Positions 51,258 to 60,308 of a stretch of 64,000 nucleotides of DNA are shown one piece after another. The stretch is from assembly GCF_032380675.1 (NCBI RefSeq), contig NZ_JAWDIX010000002.1, forward strand, positions 372,001 through 436,000. The letters are read 5' to 3'. Position 1 is the stretch's first letter; the number at the start of each line of letters is the position of its first letter. Source of the DNA: Anaerolentibacter hominis. GTDB taxonomy: Bacteria; Bacillota; Clostridia; Lachnospirales; Lachnospiraceae. The notes beneath the pieces are model-generated. The model saw nothing but the letters and a program-made list of their open reading frames with translations, was not told where the DNA came from and did no database searches. A program made the translations under genes and the position numbers.

Positions 51258-51286
51258 TTGATTAATTCCCAAAAGTAATATATTAT
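51258..51286 (+). promoter_or_regulatory. mraZ/dcw cluster promoter
   Basis: TTGATT (51258-51263), a 17-base spacer and TATTAT (51281-51286). Transcription would start close to 51293, just before the MraZ boxes. Confidence 0.75.
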
Positions 51287-51303
51287 TGATCCATAAGGGG
51301 AGG

Positions 51304-51343
51304 GAAGTGGAGGAAAATGGTTTGTTATGGTTCAAAGTGAGTT
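51304..51343 (+). promoter_or_regulatory. MraZ operator: four tandem decamers
   Basis: GAAGTGGAGG, AAAATGGTTT, GTTATGGTTC and AAAGTGAGTT follow each other without gaps, with exact 10-base spacing of the TGG/TGA core. MraZ binds repeated boxes with this spacing upstream of its own gene in other bacteria (TGGGN repeats in Escherichia coli, AAAGTG-type repeats in mycoplasmas). The mraZ gene begins 128 bases further on, so autoregulation is likely. Confidence 0.75.
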
Positions 51344-51471
51344 TATCACACCGTCCACTTGCCTTAGTAACAGCCAAAGATGCAGTATCGATGGCAGAAG
51401 ATACATAAGAGCACACCGTAGATACGTGTGGGCTATGCAGCACGTATAGATGGGAAGAGCAGGTGATAACA

Positions 51472-51900
51472 ATGTTCATGGGTGAATTTAATCATACGAT
51501 TGATTCAAAAGGCCGGGTAATTATGCCGGCTAAGTTTCGTGATGCCCTTGGAGAGGAATTTGTGATCACCGTAGGCCTGGATGGATGTCTGTTCGTTTAT
51601 CCCCAGGAGGACTGGGAGAAATTTATGAAGGAAATGCTGGCTCTGCCGGGAAATAAGGAAGTCAGGCAGATGCAGAGATACTTCTTTTCCAATGCAATTT
51701 CCTGTGAGATAGACAAGCAGGGAAGGGTACTGATCCCTTCCAAGCTTCGGGATGCCGGAAAGCTGGAGAAAGATGTGGTTTTTGTAGGCGTCATGAACAA
51801 GATAGAAATCTGGAGCAAGGAACGTTGGCTTGCCAACAATACCTATGACAATATGGACGAAATTGCCGAGCGGATGTCGGAATATGGTTTAGGGTTTTAA
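51472..51900 (+). CDS. mraZ: Transcriptional regulator MraZ
   Basis: A 142-residue AbrB-fold DNA-binding protein, first gene of the division and cell wall cluster. Two SpoVT-AbrB repeats are visible (MGEFNHTIDSKGRVIMPAKF near the start and CEIDKQGRVLIPSKLR near residue 80). ATG 51472 lies six bases after AGGTG; GTG 51463 is a longer alternative. It probably represses its own operon through the decamers at 51304-51343. Confidence 0.94.
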   Translation: MFMGEFNHTIDSKGRVIMPAKFRDALGEEFVITVGLDGCLFVYPQEDWEKFMKEMLALPGNKEVRQMQRYFFSNAISCEIDKQGRVLIPSKLRDAGKLEKDVVFVGVMNKIEIWSKERWLANNTYDNMDEIAERMSEYGLGF

Positions 51901-51921
51901 ACGGAAAGGCGTGGTAGAAAA

Positions 51922-52884
51922 ATGTGCTTTTCGCATAAGTCGGTTTTATTGCAGGAGACGATTAGCCAGCTGTGTATAAAACCGGATGGTATTTATGTGG
52001 ACGGGACCCTGGGCGGAGCCGGACATTCCTATGAGATATGCAGACAGCTGTCGGAGCGGGGCAGACTGATCGGGATTGACCAGGATGCGGATGCGGTCAG
52101 GGCAGCAGAGGAACGTCTGCGGGAATTTGGAACAAGGGCAGTTGTCGTCAGGAATAACTACTGTAATATGGAGCAGGTTCTTAATGAGCTCGGTATCGGA
52201 CAGGTTGACGGAATTCTGCTGGATCTGGGCGTTTCTTCCTACCAGCTGGATACAGCCGAACGGGGATTTTCCTATCGGGAGGATGCGCCGCTGGATATGC
52301 GGATGGACGACCGGCAGGAACAGACCGCCAGAGATATCGTGAACGGATACACCGAGATGGAGCTGTACCGGATGATACGGGATTACGGGGAGGACAAGTT
52401 TGCCAAAAACATTGCCAAGCATATTGTGAGGGCCCGGAGCGAGAAACCGGTGGAAACCACGATGGAGCTGGCACAGATTATAAAGGGAGCGATTCCGGCC
52501 AGAGTCAGAGAGGGAAAAGGCCATCCGGCCAAACAGACCTTTCAGGCCATCCGGATCGAGCTGAACAGAGAACTGGAAGTTCTGGAACAATCGTTGGATG
52601 GAATGATCGCACGGCTGAGAGACAGGGGAAGAATCTGCATTATCACATTTCATTCTCTGGAGGACCGGATTGTGAAATCCAGTTTCCGCAGAAATGAAAA
52701 TCCCTGTACCTGCCCGCCGAATTTTCCGGTGTGCGTATGCAATAAAGTATCGGCCGGCCGGGTAATTACCAGAAAAGCGATTTTGCCATCGGAGCAGGAG
52801 CTGGAAGATAATCCCAGATCCAAAAGCGCAAAGCTGAGAGTATTTGAACGCAGGGTAAATACTCCGGAATCCGGAGAAAAATAG
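51922..52884 (+). CDS. rsmH: 16S rRNA m4C1402 methyltransferase RsmH
   Basis: A 320-residue SAM-dependent enzyme that methylates C1402 of 16S rRNA. The start MCFSHKSVLLQETI, the SAM site VDGTLGGAGHS, LLDLGVSSYQLD and FHSLEDRIVKS are all family motifs. Gap to mraZ is 21 bases. A C-terminal cysteine group (CTCPPNFPVCVC) is usual in this family. Confidence 0.95.
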   Translation: MCFSHKSVLLQETISQLCIKPDGIYVDGTLGGAGHSYEICRQLSERGRLIGIDQDADAVRAAEERLREFGTRAVVVRNNYCNMEQVLNELGIGQVDGILLDLGVSSYQLDTAERGFSYREDAPLDMRMDDRQEQTARDIVNGYTEMELYRMIRDYGEDKFAKNIAKHIVRARSEKPVETTMELAQIIKGAIPARVREGKGHPAKQTFQAIRIELNRELEVLEQSLDGMIARLRDRGRICIITFHSLEDRIVKSSFRRNENPCTCPPNFPVCVCNKVSAGRVITRKAILPSEQELEDNPRSKSAKLRVFERRVNTPESGEK

Positions 52885-53052
52885 AACGATATACAGAAAC
52901 ACTTAAAACACAAAGCGGGCGGGAAGATCCGTCTGCCAAAGCATAATAACGACCAGGTTACAAAAGATGCAGGAACCGAATAGAACGAAATGGTGGATAG
53001 AAGAGAATCGTCTATCTGTAGTTTTTTGAACCATTTTTTAGGAGGTCCCGGG

Positions 53053-53130
53053 ATGAGTTCACAGGCAGGAAGGACGAAAATCAAATGTCGCAGCAGAATA
53101 GATATTCATACACCAGACAAAGACAATTGA
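53053..53130 (+). CDS. Possible 25-codon leader frame overlapping the ftsL-like start
   Basis: ATG 53053 lies seven bases after GGAGG (53041-53045), the best ribosome binding site in this gap, and the frame ends at TGA 53130. It overlaps the first 46 bases of the ftsL-like gene in another frame. It could be a leader peptide that sets ftsL translation, or a chance frame. No similarity recognised. Confidence 0.25.
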   Translation: MSSQAGRTKIKCRSRIDIHTPDKDN

Positions 53131-53732
53131 ATACCGGGCGCTCATACAACACCAGCCAGTACCGCGGCAGCTATTCCGGCAATCATTATACGCATTCCCA
53201 TACGTATACGCAGGGAAATGCCGCCAGAAACCTGGAGGTCGTCCCGCTTCCGGACTATGTAAGACCGGAACGGCCGCAGATACAGGACCCGGTCAATGAG
53301 GAAGAAAGAAGCCGGAGAAGCAGGCTGAAACGGGAAAAGGCGATGGCCAGAAACCTGGATGTGGTTTCTGTGCTGTTTCTCACTCTGGCATCGGTAATTA
53401 CGGTATATATGCTTGTCAGCTTTCTGACAGTCCGCACGGACGTGACTCAGATGAGCCGCAATGTGGTAACGCTGCAGAATGAAATCAGAGATTTAAAAAC
53501 AGATAATTCAGCAGAGCTTACCAAGATCAATGCCAATATTGATCTGTCTCATATCTACAAGGTAGCAACAGAGGAACTGGGCATGGTACATGCCAGCCGA
53601 AACCGTGTGATTGCATATGAGAGTACCAAGAGTGATTTTGTAAAACAATACGGGGAGATTCCGGAGACGGAGTCTGAGAATATTTTGGATACAGTCATTG
53701 GCGGAATTAAGAATTGGAGTTCACATGAATAA
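53085..53732 (+). CDS. FtsL-like division protein
   Basis: A 215-residue bitopic membrane protein in the usual ftsL position. The N-terminal 100 or so residues are polar and cytoplasmic, rich in Tyr, Ser, Arg and Asn, with an arginine-rich stretch before the membrane segment (about 107-128). After it comes a short coiled coil (about 135-160) with leucine/valine spacing typical of FtsL. FtsL is poorly conserved, so position and topology carry the call. ATG 53085 has AGGAAGGA ten bases upstream. The last eight bases overlap the next gene. Confidence 0.75.
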   Translation: MSQQNRYSYTRQRQLNTGRSYNTSQYRGSYSGNHYTHSHTYTQGNAARNLEVVPLPDYVRPERPQIQDPVNEEERSRRSRLKREKAMARNLDVVSVLFLTLASVITVYMLVSFLTVRTDVTQMSRNVVTLQNEIRDLKTDNSAELTKINANIDLSHIYKVATEELGMVHASRNRVIAYESTKSDFVKQYGEIPETESENILDTVIGGIKNWSSHE

Positions 53733-55755
53733 CAGCAGAAGGAATACACAGACAAAAAGAAAAAAGTTATTTACAACGAAAATGAGAAGCAGCCTGCTTC
53801 TCGTTTTTGCCGTTATTTTTATCATGTTTCTGGCAGTTATGGCCGCCGTCACGATGGTGAACAGGCGAAATGGAGAAAGATATAAAAAAAGGGTGCTCTC
53901 CCAGCAGACCTATGTAAGTTCGGCTATTCCCTATAAGAGAGGAAGCATTACGGACCGGAACGGTACAGTTTTGGCAACCAGCATCCGGGTCTATAATCTG
54001 ATCATTGAGCCCAAGACGATCCTGTCCAAAGATGAATACAGGGAGCCCACCATTCAGGCGCTGACACAGAACTTTGACGTTACCGAGGAAGAACTCAACC
54101 AGATACTGGCGGAGAAACCGAATTCCCAGTATGTGGTGCTCCGGAAGAAACTGGAGGATGATGAAAAGAAAGCCTATGACGATTATGTAGAGGCCCATAA
54201 GGAAGCGCTGAAGGAAGAAAAAAAGCAGAATGATATTCAAGGCGTATGGTTTGAGCTGGCCTATGACAGAAGATATCCGTTAAATGATGTGGCCTGCGGC
54301 GTTTTGGGCTTTACCTACACGGACAATGAAGGGAACTGGGGCCTGGAAGAGTATTATAATGACGAGCTAAACGGCGTTAACGGCAGATCCTACGGCTATT
54401 ATGATTCCGAGATGAATCTTCAGAGAACGGTTCAGAATCCCACGGATGGCAACAGCCTGGTGACCACGATTGACGCAAATGTACAGTCGATCGTACAGAA
54501 ACGGCTGACAAAATTTGTGGAGGAAGTAGGCTGTAAAAATATCGGCTGCATTATGATGAATCCCAATAACGGGGAAGTCTATGCCATGGCCGGCTATCCA
54601 TTTTATGATCTAAATAACCCGAGAGACCTTACACCGTATTACTCAAAAAAGAAGCTGAAAAAAATGAGCGAGGAAGAGCAGGTAGATGCTCTGAGCAAGC
54701 TCTGGAGAAATTTCTGTGTCAGCGATGCCTATGAACCGGGCTCTACATTCAAGCCATTTACGGTTGCGGCAGCCTACGAGGAGTCGAAGATAACCCCAAA
54801 CAAGACCTATTACTGCCCCGGCTATTATGAGGTGGCGGGCAAGAAAATCGGCTGCGCCCATAAAGAAGGGCATGGAACGATCAACGTACCGGAGAGCATC
54901 GCCTACTCCTGTAATCCGGCCCTGATGCAGATCGGGGAACGGCTGGGGCGGGCCAGCTTCTATAAATATACGAGACTTTTTAACTTTGGTTATAAAACCG
55001 GCATTGATCTGCCAGGTGAATCCAGCGGTATCACCTTTAACGAGTCGGGGTTAAATGCCCAGGAGCTTGCCACTGCCAGCTTCGGTCAGGGGCAGACCGT
55101 AACCATGATACAGCTGATGAGCGCGTTCTGTTCGCTGATCAACGACGGGGAATACTATGAGCCTCATATTGTGAGCCAGGTTGTAAACTCCAACGGAGCG
55201 GTAGTGGAGGATATCGAACCCCTTCTGGTGAAACGGACGGTCAGCCCCCAGACCAGCAGGGAACTGCGTTCAGAGATGAAACTGGCTGTTACGAAAGGAA
55301 CCGCGGTAAAGGCTCAGATTGAAGGGTTTGAGATCGGAGGGAAAACCGGAACTGCAGAGAAATTTCCCCGTGGCAACGAAAAATACCTGGTTTCTTTTAT
55401 TGGATTTTCCCCGGTGGAAAATCCCCAGGTTGCCATATATGTGATTATAGATGAACCGGATGTTGCAAAGCAGGCCAACAGCGCCTATGCAATCGAGGTG
55501 GCAAAGGACATCATGGAAGAAACGCTCCCGTTTCTGGGTGTTTATTCCAGCAAGGAGCCGGAAAAGACTGACACGAAAGAAAACGACACAAAGAAGGAAG
55601 ATGGTACCAAAAAGAAGAAAGAGCCGAAAAAAGATCTGCCTTCCGGAACCGATGAGCTGGGCGGAGGAATTTTTGACGACGCACCGGATGTGGGGACTGG
55701 TCTGTTAGATCAGGGAGAAGACCCGGATGGACAAGATGATCCGGGACAGGAATAA
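53725..55755 (+). CDS. Penicillin-binding protein, class B transpeptidase (FtsI/PBP2-like)
   Basis: A 676-residue membrane enzyme that cross-links septal peptidoglycan. One N-terminal membrane segment (about residues 27-52), a dimerisation domain starting at RGSITDRNGTVLAT, and a transpeptidase domain with SxxK in EPGSTFKPF, SxN in YSCNPAL and KTG in GGKTGTAEKF. The C-terminal tail of about 65 residues is Lys/Glu then Asp/Gly rich, probably disordered, and no PASTA domain is seen. ATG 53725 has GGAG five bases upstream and overlaps the ftsL-like stop. Confidence 0.92.
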   Translation: MNNSRRNTQTKRKKLFTTKMRSSLLLVFAVIFIMFLAVMAAVTMVNRRNGERYKKRVLSQQTYVSSAIPYKRGSITDRNGTVLATSIRVYNLIIEPKTILSKDEYREPTIQALTQNFDVTEEELNQILAEKPNSQYVVLRKKLEDDEKKAYDDYVEAHKEALKEEKKQNDIQGVWFELAYDRRYPLNDVACGVLGFTYTDNEGNWGLEEYYNDELNGVNGRSYGYYDSEMNLQRTVQNPTDGNSLVTTIDANVQSIVQKRLTKFVEEVGCKNIGCIMMNPNNGEVYAMAGYPFYDLNNPRDLTPYYSKKKLKKMSEEEQVDALSKLWRNFCVSDAYEPGSTFKPFTVAAAYEESKITPNKTYYCPGYYEVAGKKIGCAHKEGHGTINVPESIAYSCNPALMQIGERLGRASFYKYTRLFNFGYKTGIDLPGESSGITFNESGLNAQELATASFGQGQTVTMIQLMSAFCSLINDGEYYEPHIVSQVVNSNGAVVEDIEPLLVKRTVSPQTSRELRSEMKLAVTKGTAVKAQIEGFEIGGKTGTAEKFPRGNEKYLVSFIGFSPVENPQVAIYVIIDEPDVAKQANSAYAIEVAKDIMEETLPFLGVYSSKEPEKTDTKENDTKKEDGTKKKKEPKKDLPSGTDELGGGIFDDAPDVGTGLLDQGEDPDGQDDPGQE

Positions 55756-55809
55756 AAGGAGTAACGGATTAATAAAATAAAAGGATAAGATATTTAAGAG
55801 GTATTATCC

Positions 55810-57552
55810 TTGGCTCAGGTGAAGACATACAACCGTAAGGGTTTTTTTACGGTGATTCTGGTAATCAGTCTGGCTGTTGTGTTCCTGATGGGGCGGCTGG
55901 GATATCTGATGGTGGCCCAGGCCGACCACTATGGCAGCATGGCCAAAGCGCTTCATGAGAGGGAGCGTCCCATTAAAGCGATGCGCGGGAAAATACTGGA
56001 CTGCAACGGCGTGGTACTCGCGGACAATAAGCCTGTGTGTACAGTCTCAGTCATACACAGTCAGATAAAAGAACCGGAGCGGGTCATTGAAGTACTCTGC
56101 TCTGAACTGGGTCTGTCGGAGGAAACGGTCCGCAAACGGGTGGAAAAGGTATCTTCCATTGAGCGGATCAAGGCAAATATACCGAAAGAGACAGCCGACC
56201 GGATTCGGGAATATGACCTGGCAGGCGTTATGATTGATGAAGATTATAAACGATATTATCCGTTAAGCACCCTGGCCTCCAAGGTGATTGGTTTTACGGG
56301 GGGCGACAATCAGGGTATCATCGGTCTGGAAGTAGAGTATGAGAAATACTTAAAAGGGATAGACGGCAAGATATTAACCCTGACGACCGCATCCGGCGTG
56401 GAAATTAAAAATGCCGCAGAGGACCGGCAGGAGCCGATTGCCGGCAACGACCTGGTACTGACTCTGGATGTGAACATACAGAAATATGCGGAGCAGGCGG
56501 CCGCAAAGGTGATGGAAGCAAAGGGAGCCAAAAATGTTAAGATGCTTATCATGAATCCGCAGAATGGTGAGATATATGCCTGTGTGAATGTACCGGAGTT
56601 TGACTTAAACGATCCGTTTACCCTGATAGGGGAGGAAGAAAATACGGTAGCCTCCCAGGAAAAGAAGATGGATCTGTTAAATGAGATGTGGCGAAATGGC
56701 TGTATCAGCGATACATATGAACCTGGCTCCACATTTAAAATAATCACAGCGGCATCGGCGCTGGAAGCGGGCGTTGTGTCCTTAAATGATTCCTTTTACT
56801 GTCCTGGTTACAAGATCGTGGAAGACAGAAGAATCCGCTGTCATAAAGCCGGAGGACATGGGTCGGAGACTTTTGTGGATGGCATCAAGAATTCCTGCAA
56901 CCCGGTGTTTATGGAAATCGGAGGAAGACTGGGGATAGAGCGGTTCTATCACTATATGGAACGGCTGGGCCTGTTTCAGAAAACCGGTGTGGATGTACCC
57001 GGTGAAGCCGGTTCCATCATGCATAAGGTAGAAGATGTAAAGGCGGTAGAGCTGGCGACGGTATCTTTCGGCCAGTCATTTCAGATTACGCCCCTGCAGC
57101 TTCTGACCGCGGCCAGTACGGTAATCAACGGAGGGCATTCCATTACCCCTCATTTTGCAAAAGAAATAAAAAACCAGGATGGAGAAGTGATTTATACGCC
57201 ATCCTATAAACAGAAGGATGGAATGATATCCTCTGAGACATCGGCTACCATGCGGGATCTTCTGGAAAAGGTTGTGGCAGAAGGAACCGGAAAGCGGGCA
57301 TACATCGAAGGCTTTCGCATCGGAGGGAAGACAGCGACTTCGGAAAAGCTGCCCAGAAGCAGCAACAAGTATATATCCTCGTTTGTGGGCTTTGCTCCCG
57401 CCGATAACCCTCAGGTAATTGGGATCGTCCTGATCGACGAGCCGGTGGGAATCTATTATGGCGGTACGATAGCGGCTCCGGTCATCCAGGAGGTATTTGA
57501 AAATATCCTGCCTTATCTGGGAACGGAGACGGTGACAGTGGAAACAGATTAA
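55810..57552 (+). CDS. Second class B penicillin-binding protein (SpoVD/FtsI-like)
   Basis: A 580-residue membrane transpeptidase. N-terminal membrane segment (about residues 11-32), then RGKILDCNGVVLAD, SxxK in EPGSTFKII, SxN in NSCNPVF and a KTA in place of KTG (GGKTATSEKL). The start is TTG 55810 with AAGAGG about eight bases upstream. It is a diverged paralogue of the previous gene and lacks its long tail. One of the pair probably serves vegetative septation and the other sporulation, as PbpB and SpoVD do in Bacillus; I cannot say which. Confidence 0.9.
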   Translation: MAQVKTYNRKGFFTVILVISLAVVFLMGRLGYLMVAQADHYGSMAKALHERERPIKAMRGKILDCNGVVLADNKPVCTVSVIHSQIKEPERVIEVLCSELGLSEETVRKRVEKVSSIERIKANIPKETADRIREYDLAGVMIDEDYKRYYPLSTLASKVIGFTGGDNQGIIGLEVEYEKYLKGIDGKILTLTTASGVEIKNAAEDRQEPIAGNDLVLTLDVNIQKYAEQAAAKVMEAKGAKNVKMLIMNPQNGEIYACVNVPEFDLNDPFTLIGEEENTVASQEKKMDLLNEMWRNGCISDTYEPGSTFKIITAASALEAGVVSLNDSFYCPGYKIVEDRRIRCHKAGGHGSETFVDGIKNSCNPVFMEIGGRLGIERFYHYMERLGLFQKTGVDVPGEAGSIMHKVEDVKAVELATVSFGQSFQITPLQLLTAASTVINGGHSITPHFAKEIKNQDGEVIYTPSYKQKDGMISSETSATMRDLLEKVVAEGTGKRAYIEGFRIGGKTATSEKLPRSSNKYISSFVGFAPADNPQVIGIVLIDEPVGIYYGGTIAAPVIQEVFENILPYLGTETVTVETD

Positions 57553-57613
57553 AAAAGCGGGTCTTCGCAGAAAACTATGGTAAGTTGAGCGCATGACTGT
57601 TAGAATGTTTTTA

Positions 57614-57641
57614 TTGAAAAATTATAATAGAGAATTATAAT
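57614..57641 (+). promoter_or_regulatory. mraY-murD promoter
   Basis: TTGAAA (57614-57619), a 16-base spacer and a perfect TATAAT (57636-57641). A second TATAAT lies at 57623-57628 without a good -35. It gives the later dcw genes a start of their own. Confidence 0.7.
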
Positions 57642-57716
57642 AGTAAAACAAGAGAAGAAGAGTACAAGGGGAGGGCTTTGTACTATCTATTCTGCCGGAG
57701 CAGAATAGGAAAATGC

Positions 57717-58688
57717 ATGGGGGTTAAGAAAATGCTGAATCAAGTGATTGTACCGGTTATATTATCTTTTTTTGTGAGCGTACTGCTCAGTCCGATTTTT
57801 ATTCCATTTCTTCATAAGCTGAAATTCGGACAGTTTATACGGGAAGAGGGACCGCAGTCCCACCAGAAAAAATCAGGTACGCCGACCATGGGCGGGCTGA
57901 TCATTTTGCTGAGTGTCATTGTGACTTCTCTGGTATTTATGAAGGGTAATCCAGATATTATACCGGTGCTTTTTGTGACGATCGGATTTGGCATTATTGG
58001 ATTTTTAGACGATTATATCAAGGTGGTCATGAAACGGAATCTGGGATTGAAAGCCTGGCAGAAAATGCTGGCGCAGATAGTGGTAACCGGTGTATTCGGC
58101 TACTATATCCTACACTATACGGATCTGGGGACGACGGTGCTGGTGCCATTTACCCACGGAACATACTGGAATCTGGGCGGGCTGTTTCTCCCATTTCTGT
58201 TTGTCGTAGTGCTGGGTACGGTTAATGGTGTGAATTTTACGGATGGTCTGGACGGCCTGGCCTCCGGAGTGACCGTGCTGGTAGCTACATTTTTTACCGT
58301 TGTGGCAGTGGGTATGAATATGGGACTCTCCGTCATAACAAGTGCGGTTGCGGGAGCGCTTCTGGGTTTCCTGGTTTATAATGTTTATCCCGCAAAGATT
58401 TTTATGGGGGATACAGGTTCCCTCGCTCTGGGAGGTTTTGTGGTCGGCACGGCTTTTATGCTGCGCATGCCGTTATTTATCCTGATCGTGGGCTTCATTT
58501 ATTTCGCGGAGATTTTATCCGTCATGCTTCAGGTAACCTATTTTAAACTGACCCACGGCAAACGTATTTTTAAAATGGCCCCGATCCATCACCACTTTGA
58601 ACTGTGCGGGTGGTCGGAGACCAGAGTGGTAACCGTATTTTCGATTGTAACAGCCCTGCTCTGTCTGGTGGGCTTCTATGCAATATAG
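57717..58688 (+). CDS. mraY: Phospho-MurNAc-pentapeptide translocase MraY
   Basis: A membrane enzyme of about 323 residues that transfers phospho-MurNAc-pentapeptide to undecaprenyl phosphate, making lipid I. About ten membrane segments. Motifs: KKSGTPTMGG, FLDDYIK with the Asp pair, NFTDGLDGLA, FMGDTGSLALGG and APIHHHFELCGW. I prefer ATG 57717, six bases after AGGA. ATG 57732 is also possible and would give 318 residues. murD follows 11 bases later. Confidence 0.95.
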   Translation: MGVKKMLNQVIVPVILSFFVSVLLSPIFIPFLHKLKFGQFIREEGPQSHQKKSGTPTMGGLIILLSVIVTSLVFMKGNPDIIPVLFVTIGFGIIGFLDDYIKVVMKRNLGLKAWQKMLAQIVVTGVFGYYILHYTDLGTTVLVPFTHGTYWNLGGLFLPFLFVVVLGTVNGVNFTDGLDGLASGVTVLVATFFTVVAVGMNMGLSVITSAVAGALLGFLVYNVYPAKIFMGDTGSLALGGFVVGTAFMLRMPLFILIVGFIYFAEILSVMLQVTYFKLTHGKRIFKMAPIHHHFELCGWSETRVVTVFSIVTALLCLVGFYAI

Positions 58689-58699
58689 GGAGGATTTTC

Positions 58700-60064
58700 A
58701 TGGTTCAGAATAACAAAGTACTGGTTGTCGGATTTGGAAAAAGCGGTACGGCAGCCGCGGCCCTGCTTGAGGAAAAGGGTGCGGATGTCATTCTGTATGA
58801 CAGCAATGAAATGAAATCGGTGCAGGAAGTACAGGAAAAACTTCCCGCGGGATTTCACGGACAGATGATAGCCGGAGTTTTGCCGGAGGAAATAAAAACA
58901 GGGCTTTCCCTTGTTGTTCTCAGCCCGGGGGTTCCCACGGATATTCCCATGGTAAATGAGCTGCGGGATGCAGGCGTTCCGATCTGGGGTGAGATTGAGT
59001 TAGCCTACCGGTTTGGCAAGGGAAAAATAATCGCTGTTACAGGGACAAACGGAAAGACAACGACGACGGCTCTCACCGGGGAGATTATGAAGACCTGGTA
59101 TCAGAGTGTATTTGTAGTTGGAAATATCGGAGATCCCTATACGCTGGAAGTGGATAAGATGGGAGAGGACTCGGTGACGGTCGCGGAAATCAGCAGCTTT
59201 CAGCTGGAAACAATACATAAGTTCCGTCCGGATGTAAGTGCGATCCTGAATATAACGCCGGACCATTTAAACCGCCATCATACAATGGAAAATTACATTG
59301 ATGCGAAATTGAGTATAACCAGAAATCAGACGAAAGAACAGGTCTGTGTGCTGAATTATGAAGATGAAGTGCTGCAAAAGAAAGCGGCCGAAATCCCTGC
59401 AAAGGTTGTATTTTTCAGCAGCAGGAGGACACTTAGGGACGGTATCTGCCTCATCGGGGATGAAATCTGCCTGTGCCGGGCCGGAACGTCCGAACCTTTG
59501 TGCAATATACATGAGCTGCGTCTGCTGGGCGAACATAACTATGAAAATGTGATGGCAGCCATTGCCATGTCCATGCATGCCGGCGTACCTATGGATCACA
59601 TTCTGAAAGCGGTGAAAGAGTTCCGCGCGGTGGAACACCGGATCGAGTATGTGGATGAGATTAACGGCGTGAAATACTTTAATGACTCCAAGGGAACGAA
59701 CCCGGATGCTGCGATCAAAGGTATCCAGGCCATGCCCGGCCCCACCTGCCTCATCGGCGGCGGGTACGACAAAGGTTCATCTTATGACGAATGGATCGAG
59801 GCTTTCGATGGAAAAGTAAAAAAACTTGTGCTGCTGGGTGCGACAAGGGACGCGATTGCGGACTGTGCAAGGGCCCACGGCTTTACAGATATTATTCTGA
59901 CCGATACGCTGAAAGAAGCGGTGGAACTATGTGCCGCCCATGCGGCTCCGGGAGAATGTGTGCTGCTTTCTCCGGCCTGCGCAAGCTGGGGTATGTTTGA
60001 GAACTACGAGCAGCGGGGAGATCTGTTTAAGGAATATGTGAATAAAATGAAGAAGGAAGAATGA
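58700..60064 (+). CDS. murD: UDP-MurNAc-L-Ala:D-Glu ligase MurD
   Basis: A 454-residue cytoplasmic ligase that adds D-Glu to UDP-MurNAc-L-Ala. The N-terminal Rossmann part VVGFGKSGTAAAALL, ATP loop GTNGKTTTTAL, NITPDHLNRH and the C-terminal FNDSKGTNPDA are present. ATG 58700 follows GGGAGG at 58688-58693. The last codons (KKEE then TGA) run into the GTGAAA-type repeat that follows, with GAAGAATGAAG repeated over the stop. Confidence 0.95.
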   Translation: MVQNNKVLVVGFGKSGTAAAALLEEKGADVILYDSNEMKSVQEVQEKLPAGFHGQMIAGVLPEEIKTGLSLVVLSPGVPTDIPMVNELRDAGVPIWGEIELAYRFGKGKIIAVTGTNGKTTTTALTGEIMKTWYQSVFVVGNIGDPYTLEVDKMGEDSVTVAEISSFQLETIHKFRPDVSAILNITPDHLNRHHTMENYIDAKLSITRNQTKEQVCVLNYEDEVLQKKAAEIPAKVVFFSSRRTLRDGICLIGDEICLCRAGTSEPLCNIHELRLLGEHNYENVMAAIAMSMHAGVPMDHILKAVKEFRAVEHRIEYVDEINGVKYFNDSKGTNPDAAIKGIQAMPGPTCLIGGGYDKGSSYDEWIEAFDGKVKKLVLLGATRDAIADCARAHGFTDIILTDTLKEAVELCAAHAAPGECVLLSPACASWGMFENYEQRGDLFKEYVNKMKKEE

Positions 60065-60262
60065 AGAAGGAAGAATGAGTGAAAGTTGCGGAGACGCAAG
60101 TGAAAACGAGAATGAAGATGGAATAATGAATAAGGAAGAGCGGGTGAAAGCTGCGGCGGAGCCGCAAGTGAAAACGAGCTGCATGCAGCTCGGTGAAAAG
60201 CCGCTCTTTGAGCAGGTAAAAATGTTCCTTCGGAACAGTGAAAGCAAGCCTGCGGCTTGATG
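60060..60262 (+). repeat. GTGAAA-hairpin modular repeat, copy III
   Basis: GTGAAA boxes at 60079, 60100, 60144, 60168, 60193 and 60238, with a variant GTAAAA at 60216. The intervals hold the hairpins TTGCG/CGCAA (60086-60099), a TGCGGC/GCCGCA stem, GAGCTGCATGCAGCTC, a GCTC/GAGC stem, a TGTTCC-ttc-GGAACA stem and a final AAGCC-tgc-GGCTT. A purine-rich lead-in of GAAGAATGA repeats starts inside the end of murD. It is the longest of the three copies. Confidence 0.85.
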
Positions 60263-60308
60263 ATTTTTTCATGACGGATTATATGATTGTAGGAGGCGTT
60301 TTAAGTTC

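Larger units (their letters stand above)
51094..51471. other. Intergenic region between the hydrolase gene and mraZ
   Basis: 378 bases. They contain a terminator (51147-51200), a strong promoter (51258-51286), four MraZ-type decamers (51304-51343) and an ATACGTG/CACGTAT hairpin (51422-51447) shortly before the mraZ ribosome binding site. No further gene is seen. Confidence 0.75.
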
